Origin: Aplysia californica
Lineage: Eukaryota; Mollusca; Gastropoda; Aplysiida; Aplysiidae
Assembly (NCBI RefSeq): GCF_000002075.1
Contig: NW_004797650.1
Coordinates: 681,900-745,899 of the forward strand
Direction: 5' to 3'
DNA: 64,000 bases
Positions 36,401-48,400 of this stretch are shown piece after piece (within the stretch, counting starts at the first letter, position 1; the number at the start of each line of letters is the position of its first letter). The translations under genes were made by a program, and so were the position numbers. The notes below the pieces were generated by a model that saw only the letters and a program-made list of their open reading frames with translations, had not been told where the DNA came from and ran no database searches.

Positions 36401-39400
36401 GACCCTTGAATTGCTGAAAACATTCTCATCACAAACACTTTCAAGTTCTACCTGGATCCTCGTGGGATTTTTTTCCTTTTGCTTGAAACCAAAGTACAGC
36501 TCTGATCTCTTTTTTGACTAGTTTGAGGGGGCAAAGGAGGTGAGGGGGTGGGGGCAGAAAGTGGAAATGAAAGCAGACAACAGAACATTGCTAGAGAGCA
36601 GGAAAGGAGGTGAAAGGAGACAATTTTAGAGAGAAAAAATTTTCGGTCGCTACCCGGATTCGAACCCGCGGCCTTTGAATGAGAGGGCAACACCTTACCT
36701 ATAGGCCACGAGAGCCCCCTGAAGACGTCTGTGAGCCAGGTCTGCATCAGTGAGTACACGATGTCATGGCAAATATTAATGCAAGAATAATACAAAACAA
36801 GCTCAGCTCTGAAAAGAAAACATGATCTGTGTGACAACTGAAGTTTCATAAATTCAAACGTAAAAATCTCTCACCATTGGGATGCGCTCAAACACAACCA
36901 TATCTCTAAGCTGTCCATTAGCCAGGACAGTAATCAGCCTGTTCTCTTGTCTCGGGTGCCAGCAGAATGATGAGAGCTGGGACTTGCCAAATGCTGAAGG
37001 AGGGAAATAAAGTGGAGGAGTTGAGGGGCTCAGCCAAATACTGAGGGAGGAAAGTAGAGTAGACGAGTAGTTGGGGGGGGGGGGGGGGGTATTATTACAT
37101 TCATGAAAAGAAAAAGGTAGAGAGAAGGGTGGGGTGGGGGAGAAAAGGTGTTGTGCCTTAGAGCACAAGAGAGAAAAGTGGCTGTCTAAGTCAAGTGTAT
37201 TATTATAGTGTATATCTGGGACCATGTCATTATAATAACAGAAAAAACCCACTGGGGAAAGTGGGAAGTGGTCATTTGTACATGTGATTGCCTTGGACAG
37301 GTGGCTGTTCGAGCAGGTTCGACTGTACTTGATTAACCCTATCCGTACGTCACGTTTTACCATCGTATCCATACGACGTGGGGAATTCTGTGCACTCACT
37401 TTCCAAAGAGGAAGGAAATTTACTCTTTAATCCAATCCCTACAGTCTGTCAAAATTATGTTTTGAAAAATACAGAAAGTTTCAAAGAGATCTTCGGACTA
37501 GAAGTATTCTAAAATGTGAAGAATACAAAATGACCCCAGACGTACGGATAGGGTAACCACAATGGAATCCAGGAACAAAGATCCTGACCATTCTACTACA
37601 GACTCTAGTTATCAGTTTATTAATCTGGCAATAACATGCAACACTACAATTAACCCACACCGACTAGACTGTGAAAAAAAAAAGGTATGTAATGTTAAGG
37701 CGTTTTACGCCCCCATAAACACAATTTATACCATTTAGGAGGTTGGCTGCTTAGACCCAGCCTGTCAGGGCTTCCCTAACCTGAAAGGGATATACAATGT
37801 TCAAGCAGACAGTCAGAGTTACTTGATGAAAAGCTTCCCCACACCGGGATCCAAATCATAGCTTCTACGTGTGATGGCAAAGCAGGTAACTGCTTCACTA
37901 CAGACACCGGTCTCATTCATTTGATATTCATGCAACTTGGAAAAACACCATGATTGGCGTTGGTGGCCTAGTGGCTAGGCTCTCAGACTCGCAACAGTAA
38001 AGTCGTGGGTTCGAATCCCATCAGGGAACCAACATTTTATCCTTGAGAAAGGCACTTTACAAGAATTTTCCTCATTTCACCCAGGTGGGATTGGGTACCC
38101 AGCTATAGACAGTGAAAGATCTTGTCAGTTTGTTACTGTTTGAGCGTTTGATCGGCTGCTTGCATTGTATACTTCCCTGGAAGCTGAAAATGCTTCTATG
38201 GTCTGCTGGGGTAATAATATATAGTGTGAAGAGCATAGAGCTTGCGGAGCGGGATTATGCGCCATACAAAGCTATTTATGATCATTATTATCATGATTAA
38301 CCCACAATGGCTATATCATCGAAGTAAACATACGCTGAATGTTCCTCTCAATGGACGCTTGTTCAATTTCATCAGATCCGAAAAGGGAATGTCGAATATC
38401 ATGAAGTTTGATGCTAGAATTGTCTTTGGTCAAGATGGAAAGCACACCCAGCCTGAACAAACAAAAATACAACAGAAAAATATGTCAACAATAATGAAAT
38501 GCTCAAATAGGCTATTGAATAGAAATATACTAATATGAATTAACATTTTATACCAGGAGAATATGGTAGATGTCAATATTCTTTCAAACTCCCAAAATCC
38601 GTAAAAGAAAACAAACACTACATGTCACACCGGCAGGGCCATGAAAACCAAAATTTAGCAAATTTTTCATTAAAAGATGATCAATTCATTTTTTCTCAGA
38701 ATTTACAGATTTCACAATTGAAACTAACACAAGAAACACACACTGTAATAGCCATGTCTATCTTGGAAAAGATATACAGTGTAACTCACTAGTGATGGGC
38801 TACACCTTATAGTACAGGTGTCAAACAGCAGTCCATCCCGAAGGTCTCCCATTAATAACACAGAACCTTATTCCTAACATTAACAAACTTATTGCCAAGA
38901 AAAGATGCCAAACATGTCTTGATTTGTTATTATTTTAACTTTTGCCCGTTTGAATCAATATCAATGTGTAAAAAAGGATTTGTTTTCAATTGCTCAAAGA
39001 GTGTTTATCCAGTTTGTCGGCCTGCAACCTTAAGTGGAATTTAAGTTCGACACCCCTATCTTTAAGCGTAACTAATCCAAAGCGACTCTCAAAAATGGAT
39101 GATGGCTCTGCATGTGAACAGAAAAAGCAGCAATGCCCATCTCCACTTCCCACTTTCAATTTGGCTCTTTCAAAAGAAGATGCGATTAAAAAAAAACATA
39201 TGGCTGAATTTGTGATACTACCGTCGATTCCTCCGACTAATGCGGGCGACTCCAGGCACTGCGTAGACATTGTTGCCAGTAATGAGCAAAAGAGCCCTTA
39301 CTTTCTGGTTACTGTCTGGGCTTAATGCCCCTTTTAACACTGCAAGGTTGGTTTTTTTAAAGATGTAGGACCACAGAATTCAACGTCCATGTCAAACAGT

Positions 39401-42400
39401 TTTTAGCCAAGTGGATGGAGAGCCTTGAAAACATCCCAGATGTTCAAAAACGCAAGCTCAGGGATTCAAATCACTGCCATCTGCACCCCATTCCAGCACG
39501 ATTCCTACAGAGTTAATTGCACTCTTCCCTTTCAGACTGGCTGGTCACAGGGGTGGACAAATGCAGCTGTATGCGGATACTCACTTCTTTGGACACCAGC
39601 TCAGCTTCATGATGTTTTTACTTTCTGTAATGGTGTTTATCTTTTCAAAGTTAAGAAAAGCATTCACATCTGAATAAAAACAGACAAACTATCCAAACAC
39701 ATATGATGAAATATCTTGTCATAGTACTAGCAATAGTGATGTTTTATGCCCCCATCATTTAGGAGGTGGGCTGCTTCGGCCCTGCCTGTCAGGAACAACC
39801 AGCGCTGAGAGGGACACAATGATACAATGGCCCAGCAAAAAAAAAATAATAATTTTTTTTAAACTTAGAAAATGTCTCAAAGGGACATAGGTCCATAGAG
39901 ACCTCTGATATCCACAGGGGGTTCATGGGAAATGCAGGCAGGGAAACAAGGTTGAGGAATGGTTAAAAAGTCCAATGTTGTGTCCTCGGGGAAAACTTAC
40001 CCAAATCTCCCTCATTTTACTCAGGGATTTTTTTCTAAAATGGGCATTTTTTAAGCCCCCAATTGACACAGTTTGATCATTTTGGAGGTGGGCTTCGACC
40101 CTGGGCTGAGAGGGATACTACAACATCCCAGCAGAAAAACTGAGACACTTGATGGAAATTTCTCATTCAGGAATAAATTCCCGTTTCCTGCATGCAACAG
40201 CAAAGAGCCTAACTGCTACACCAGAGACGGCGGTGTTCATATCTTTAAAAACATGAGGAAATGGGTTTCCGTCTAAAAACAGTGAAAGATCTTGTCTATT
40301 AGTTAGTGTTCAAGGACTGAAAAAATGTCTAAGTCTAAGATAGAGGATTATCTTGTTCTTCTGTTAGTTTGTGAGGTTAGTGTACGAGTGCCTGTAACAA
40401 GGCACCTTGCACTGAAGCTTTCAAGGAAACTGACAATGTCTCAGGGTGTGGTAGGGTCCATCAAGGCTATAATACAACGCATAAAGCTTTATATCTTGAG
40501 CTCTACATAAATTCAGTATCTTATTAATAGTTTGTCACCAGTCTTACTGAATAGATCTAATATGATTGTTAACTCTTGAGCGAAGTAAAACACTGAATTG
40601 ATTGATTCTAGTTATTATAAATGCTGTGTTCCTAAACTCACAAAATTTTATTCATTTTGGGGTGGACTGCTATGACCCACCTGTCAGGGCCAATCTTGGC
40701 TGAGTGGAATTCAGGACCCAAAGAGACATATGGAGATACTCAACAAAACAACTTCCACACATAGGAATCGAACTCCCATCTTTTAAATACAATAGCGAAG
40801 AGCTTAACCATTACAACAAAGAAGCCAGTCTGTTCAAATCATACAAACAAAGTGGGAACAAAGCAGTCATAACTGAAACAAAAGATAATGAACAGCACAC
40901 TTTTTTTCAAATGAAAAATATTCCTGTAAAAAAAAAAAAAAACATTGTTCTATTACTATTATCTCATTCAAGAAAAGTTTTTTTTTCCAAAAGAATTTGG
41001 AGCATGTTTGTTCACATAACAACTGAAGTTTGATAATAATAAAGGATACAGGTCTATCAAAGATGCGGAGGTCCCATACAGCAACTTGACTCTGCAATGA
41101 AAGAAAAAATAGTGTCAAATAGTTCATCACCAGTGTGAGTGGTTGTTTATAGACGAACACTGTCCTCCTGCATACACACATCTGCCCTGTTAAATGTTCC
41201 TCATAACAGCCAAACAGATCTACCTCATCCCACACCTTCAATCCCCAATGGCCATTCTTCACTTTTTTTTTCTTAGAGGCAACCTTTCTCCAACAGATAA
41301 TACCACACTAAATGGCACGACCACCCATCTAAAAACCATTCCTGTTATATTACTTGACCTCTACCACAGGGTGACAAATACCACAACACTCCCTTTCTTC
41401 AACAGTCAGATCTGAAAGACATCGATGAATAAGGTTCGCCTTAAATTTTTCTGCTAAGAGGCTATTATTTTTAAAACCCTTTATTACCCTGGTCTTTTCC
41501 CATCACCCTCTGCTCCAGTTCTATAAATGAGTGATTATTGGTCTACTTCTGTCTTTTCCAGTCAGAGCAATATATCAAATGCCTTTATGTTGATTCAAGT
41601 GTCTTTGGAAAAGCATTTATCTTTTTCATATTGTTTTGTGGCCATCCCTAACATGTTAATATGACCAACTCTCTCTAGTTTAACTCAATGAGGTCTGTCT
41701 CCAGTCCTCCAGCAACCATCCATCAAAAAATTGTCTCCTACACATTGCTGACATCTACAACTGCGTGCACAAGGTACCTCCCCTTCCCCCACCCTCTATC
41801 CTCTGTTTACCTCACTAAATGAGGCCAGCCTGGAGTCCTCCAGTGGTTCCACACAGATTCCCGACACGCAGCGGTGATGAGCCTCCAGACGACACTTGCT
41901 AGAATCTGAAGAAAGGAGAAAAAAATATAACTATTCTTTTTATTTTTTTCTCAGAGGCAACCTTTCTCCAGTAGATAATGACTGGAACAAACCATACTTT
42001 GAGAATTCGACGTAACTATACCCAATAAGGTGGCTGACCCCACAAACACGGCAAGAGAAGCAGTACAGGCCAACTCAGGAATAAATACTGGTCTTCAAGT
42101 TGAAGCAATCAAGAGAAAATAGAAAAATACAATATCTAATTTCTTTGTTTAGAGGAAAATGAATTTGTACGACAAGATAAAAAAACAACAAACAGGAAAT
42201 ACTCAGACGTAGACAAATCAGGAATTGGGATTGTTGCAAAACTAGTAAGTGGATTGCTTTGATGCATAGAAAGATTTAACAAGTAGATTCAACACCTTAT
42301 TTTTGAGACATATATAAACATTTTAAATACATTCCTGTCAGATGAAACACTCTGAAAGAAAAACACATACCTCTCAAATCATATACTCTGAGATGTTTGT

Positions 42401-45400
42401 TGGCGACACCCATGATAAATGTTTTGCCATCGTTGGGGAACCAGCTGAAGGAACTGCTCGCTTCTCCATGACCTATGAACAAAGGGTACAATGAAAATAC
42501 CATACAGGCATACCAAAATATCGGACAATACAGATAACATAGAAACATTAAAAATTATTACTAAAATATAGAAATATAGAAAAAGGGTATGGGATAAAAC
42601 ATTCAACTGGGCCCCAACCACTTGGCGAAAGTGAAGCACTTTTGTCGCAAGTTCATGTTGACATGCATTGTTGCTGACTGGGTAAACAGAGCGACTATTA
42701 ATCTCACCTTTGATTTACATGTGGTCAGTGGATGATTCATTCATTGGAAGGACTTATTGTTTATGACTGGTCGCACCCATCAACAACAGAAAATTTGTTA
42801 TCAGCTGGACAATTTGAGTACACAGTGTGAGGGACCAATAACCTTGCCTACCTGACAAGCTGATCAGCCAGCAGTTCATTTGCAGGAGGGGCAACAAATA
42901 ATGACAGGTGAATAAATTAGTGGCTCATCCACAGCATATGGGGTTGATGTTTGATTTAGGGCAACACGTTGGCTGATGAGAGATTAGCGTGGTAATCTTC
43001 TAAAGGTTTTTTATCCTGATAGAACATAACAGTCACCGTCACATTGGACAGGTTGTCGTCTCAGGCATTGCCATATATTGAAAAAACACAAAGAGGGAAG
43101 TAGATGTTTGAAAAGGTGGTTCCTGTGCAGATAACCATCAAAGAGAGTACAATTGTACATATGTTCTTACTGAATTCTGTTTTGTGAAGGGACCCTCACG
43201 GATTATGAAATGTAACTTCATGTCCTTAACAAGTTCAAAGTATGGCTTAGAGAATGGACCCCAGACCTGCCACTCTATGAAACCTCAAAATCAGGATCTC
43301 AGGGAGAAAAAATCGGAACTTGGTGAAAAAAATCAGGATCAACAGCAAATCACCAAGGTGACTGTCAAAGCTGACTTAAAATTTTTCCAGGGGTGTCCAT
43401 AAATAATGCATAAATTCCTTGGCCTATATCCTCTGTGAGTCTTTCTTTGTTTGCGTGTGAGTGTGTGTGTGGTGTGTGCGTGTGTGTGTGTGTGCATGTG
43501 TGTGTGTGTGCGTGCGTACATGCGAGTTATCATTATTTTTTGTAAATCCTGAAGCATCGCGTCAAGCACTCCTTCCTAGTCCAGGTGTCTATAACCCAAC
43601 CCCCCCCCCACCAATAAGTCCTGAATGTAACATGAACTTAAGTTGACCCCATCAACGGATGGTCCCCGACACGCAGAACTCACACGGCGATGATAGGTCA
43701 CGTGACGCGAATGCGCGATTCAAACAATTTTAGTAACGGGTCCGACTAACTGCGCGTTCACACCAAACACTCGGATGAGCGACAGTCGCTCTACTTCTAG
43801 AATGACGACAGCGGCCGACCGACCAAATGTACCAACAAATCTCTTATCCCTCATGTGTTCAGACTAAAGCAACAACAACAGCCATATGTTTGTCTTGTCA
43901 GCGCAGTTACATGTAGTTGTGTAAGGGTTAGAAAGACTGTGGCTCGTCCGAGTGTTTGATGTGAACGCGCAGTTACCAGACCTCGGACAAGGCTTGTTTT
44001 GAAAGTAACAGCGGAACTACGAACATTAACGATTATTAAATGTCCCAAATTGTAACAGTTACCTGGCTATCATCGGAGAATTCTGAGTGCGGGCAAAGAT
44101 CACACACAACTTAGGGCGAGTCAACTACTAAATGCGGCATCGATATTTCGGGAAATAGTGCTTCGAGTTCCTACTGACAAAAAGTTCAACGGGTGCTTCC
44201 CACGATAAAGGAGAAGGCAGAGCAAGTTTTTAGAAAAATCCAGCACAACAGCAGACTGGGACAAAAAAATCGGGATACACGCGATCGAAATCGGGAAAAT
44301 CGGGATGCTTTAGATTTGGGGCAAAAAATCGGGATATCCCGACTAAATCGGGATGAGTGGCAGGTCTGGGACCTTCATTGACTAAGAAATAATAACTACA
44401 TGTACGTCCTAAATAACTATGATATATAGTTCTAAGTATGGTTTAGTGAAAGAACACACTCTGATTAAACAATACAGCTACATACTTCCTTACCTAGTTC
44501 TAGGTATGGTTTAGTGAAGGGGCCCTCACTGAAGCTGTGCCTGGACGGTCTCTCTACCTCTATGTTAGCATTGTTGTTCACGTCCCATATCAAGACACAA
44601 GGTTCGTTTCGGTTGCGTTCAAACCCTTCTGCCAGCTGTCAAAGCAAGAAAAAATTGTGCACATACATGAATACTCTGGAAAAAATGCATGTCCCTTGGA
44701 GAAAACTGAGCGTATGAAAACCATTCCCTTCCTCTTGTGATATATGAAAACAATTACACACACCAAAATTAACAGTCAGTCCTAGAAAAAATTCCAACCA
44801 AATTCTGGACAATCAGCCTGCAGGCAAATTTATCCAGAAAATTGGCACCTCGGAAAACAATAATAAATGCCACTATTGACAATCACATGGCGAAGTACTT
44901 AGACATAAACCATAAGAGCTGCAAAATAATATTATTTGTACCTTCTAGAATGAATACAAAACTAAACACTCACCAGATGGGTTTCTACTGGATTCCAAGA
45001 CAAGTAATTGCACTGTCGGTTAAAACGAATATCTGCAGACAAAAACAAACAATCATAATAATTTATTACTTTATCAATAAAAGTGAAAAAAGCTTTACAA
45101 TTATTTATTACTTTCGGTTCTCAGCAAAAGCAGATAATCTTTTAATTCGTTACATCATTTAAAAAATAGAGGTTACAACTATTTTTGTAACACAAACTCA
45201 GCCCTGCAACAAGTTTCCAATGGTTTTGACCAGTTGTGAGCATTGTGATGTAATACAAGTATTTGAAATGAAGGCGAATGTGACATCGTCACAGACATTT
45301 GTATCAGGGGTCTTCACAGGGTTGTAATTGTTCCATTACCTCAAAAAATGCTTCTTGACTTTGAATAATCCCTCATCAATATTTTGCACACCCAAAGCAT

Positions 45401-48400
45401 CCCACACCCCTTTAGCAGCACAACTGTCCATAAACATACAATAAAGCCTAAATTTCCTTTCCTTTGTCTTTTTAAAACATTTTTTTTCATCAAAAGGACT
45501 TGAACTCATGCTTAACTCACTCACTACCACACCTGCAACTAAAGTAGCTCCGACGTCGTGATACCACATCCGCAACCATCGCGGTTTCGCTCTTTGTAAT
45601 TTTTTTATCACATTAAAACCGCACCGTTTGCAGTACTGGTTCGTCATTTTCGCAGCCCATTTAATTACCTTTCAAATGAAAAAAACGAAACCAAAATCAG
45701 ACGGGCGCAAGTTGAGTTATTGAGTTTTACGACAACCGCCATTAGAACTGAATTTACCATTACGTTTACACAATGGCAGATCGTTTGTCTTTGACAGTTT
45801 TCGAATCTTTGACGACGAAAGTGACTCAGAAACCGATGAATTGGTCGAAGATTGTTATGACGAACGGGGGGGGGAAATTTGCAAAGAAGAGTAAGGTTTA
45901 GTAGGACTTCCAAAACCTAGATGGAGGGTTGCAGTAGTGGGGAAGGGCGTGAGTAAGAAAGGCAAAAGGAAAGCAGTTTTTGACCAATTTTTCAAAATTT
46001 GTCCAAAAAAAAAAAAAGGACAATAAAACAAAGCTGTAATTTCATCAGGGCAATCTAAATTTTTTAAAAACAATTATTTAAACAATGTTCCAAATTTCAA
46101 GTCTCCATGTTAATTAGCAAAAGCACTGTGATTTTTTAAAATTACCCTTAAAATGGCTGATACACAGGGAATAGCGACCCCGAAAAAGGCAGGTAGTGAG
46201 TGAGTTAAACACGATCAATTAAGTTTGGACACCTGTAAGAAATACTTTGTTTCTTTTTTCTATAACCATATAAAGGAAAACACTGGAGCTGGTTTGAAGC
46301 AACCATGTCTAACAAACTTGACTTAAAGTACAGGTCAATGACCCTTTCCCTTCCTATCCTGAACTGCAACCAGTGATTTCTGGTATAATCTGTTGGCTTT
46401 AGTGGCCACACACAGCCTCATCGCAGAACACAGAACACAAACCAATACATCACAAAGAACATCACAGGACATACAGTACAGACCAATACATCACAAAGAA
46501 CATCACATGACATACAGTACAGACCAATACATCACAAAGAACATCACAGAACACAGACCAGTATATGACAAAGACTATCACAGAATATAGAACACAGACC
46601 AGTATATGACAAAGACTATCACAGAATATAGAACACAGACCAGTATATGACAAAGACTATCACAGAATATAGAATACAGACCAGTATATGACAAAGACTA
46701 TCACAGAATATAGAACACAGACCAGTATATGACAAAGACTATCACAGAATATAGAACACAGACCAGTATATGACAAAGACTATCACAGAATATAGAACAC
46801 AGACCAGTATATGACAAAGACTATCACAGAATACAGAACACAGACCAGTATATGACAAAGACTATCACAGAATATAGAACACAGACCAGTATATGACAAA
46901 GACTATCACAGAATATAGAACACAGACCAGTATATGACAAAGACTATCACAGAATATAGAACACAGACCAGTATATGACAAAGACTATCACAGAATATAG
47001 AACACAGACCAGTATATGACAAAGACTATCACAGAATATAGAACACAGACCAGTATATGACAAAGACTATCACAGAATATAGAACACAGACCAGTATATG
47101 ACAAAGACTATCACAGAATATAGAACACAGACCAGTATATGACAAAGACTATCACAGAATATAGAACACAGACCAGTATATGACAAAGACTATCACAGAA
47201 TATAGAACACAGACCAGTATATGACAAAGACTATCACAGAATATAGAACACAGACCAGTATATGACAAAGACTATCACAGAATATAGAACACAGACCAGT
47301 ATATGACAAAGACTATCACAGAATATAGAACACAGACCAGTATATGACAAAGACTATCACAGAATATAGAACACAGACCAGTATATGACAAAGACTATCA
47401 CAGAATATAGAACACAGACCAGTGCACCATAAAGACCAGTACAGGACACAGAACACAAACCAATGCTACAACACAAGGACATCACCCTTAGTAAAGGGAC
47501 AGAGCTAACGAAAGTCTTTTCTATCTTGGCCAAAAAAAATGCACATCGTCAGTGGAAAATAACTATTTCCATTTTGGCTAAAAAAACAGCAATATTGAGG
47601 CATCCCATCAGGTCAATAAGTTTCAAACCAATCCGGCCAGGAGTTTTGCCACGATTCCAATTCCTGATGCCAGTATGATCTATGTTTTAAGAGCGCTCTG
47701 TAAACACAGTCAAAAGTACATTTTTCTCAAAATAACGAATTTTGACGAATAACTTCTAGCTCTCTGCGAATAAAAAAAAGTGGCTGTTGCTCTTTCATCT
47801 CCACTCCATCAAACATAAAGAGTTTGAGTACCCCCAACAATTGGTTCACGGAAAGTTCGAACCAGGAAACATTGACTATCAAAATAAAGTAATGTTCACC
47901 ACTCACTGAATTCTTTTCCGATGAGATCATCATTTCCATGGGTCTCAAAGCTGAAGCAAAACAAAAACATTTTTTTTAGTGAAAGGGTAGAGGTTATTCA
48001 ATAAAATTTTGAGACAACATTGATAGTGACTTGATGCTTTAACTTGTAAACTAAAGAATTTATATTCTGGACAAAGCCATATTATTTCAATGAAACAGAG
48101 ATGGAACAGTTACACTGTGTCTGTTAAACTGATAATAGAGATGGTTATACTCGACTATGAGTTTGATTTTCTTTTTTAAATCTGCAGGTTGAGTCTGGAT
48201 ACTGTTGGAATATTGAACCCATTATTATATTATTAGAAAATTTAGCTAAAAATACCCATCACACATTAAAGAAAAGTTTTTCACAGTGTCTGACCAGGTG
48301 ATTCCTACAATGTAACCAATCCAGTGATTCCAAGAATGTAACCAATCTAGTGATTCCTACAATGTAACTCACTCTGATCTGACTGTTCAGGTGATTCCTA

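Larger units (their letters stand above)
43262..44368. mobile_element. Terminal-inverted-repeat element (hAT-like ends)
   Basis: The ends CAGACCTGCCACTC and GAGTGGCAGGTCTG are perfect inverts. The interior is non-coding and carries ATCGGGAT repeats, a TG microsatellite and a nested MITE. GGACC occurs at both flanks, but a clean 8-bp duplication is not seen, so the hAT assignment is tentative. Confidence 0.7.
43164..44466 (-). repeat. Three decayed tandem copies of the exon 6 donor edge
   Basis: Segments at 43164-43206, 43221-43262 (continued at 44369) and 44424-44466 resemble the last 40 bases of exon 6. On the minus strand they read EGPFTK, GPFSKPYFEL and a SLNHT-like remnant, against EGPFTKPYLELG in the real exon. 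The middle copy is split by a DNA transposon. Only the first retains a GTAAGA donor. Confidence 0.6.

Noticed and set aside
36854-37399. 181-codon minus-strand frame as a separate gene
   Set aside because: It is MIOS exon 12 read through its upstream intron, a polyG tract and the TTAA MITE.
37951-38030. Possible functional tRNA gene (good box A and box B)
   Set aside because: The body and tail of SINE-C continue directly from it, and the stems do not pair well enough for a tRNA.
41034-41049. Extension of MIOS exon 9 past GTATCC to the next GT
   Set aside because: It would add non-homologous residues and then meet a stop on joining exon 10.
46393-46653. Open frames across the 41-bp minisatellite
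   Set aside because: Repeat-derived, inside a MIOS intron, with stops in the main array.
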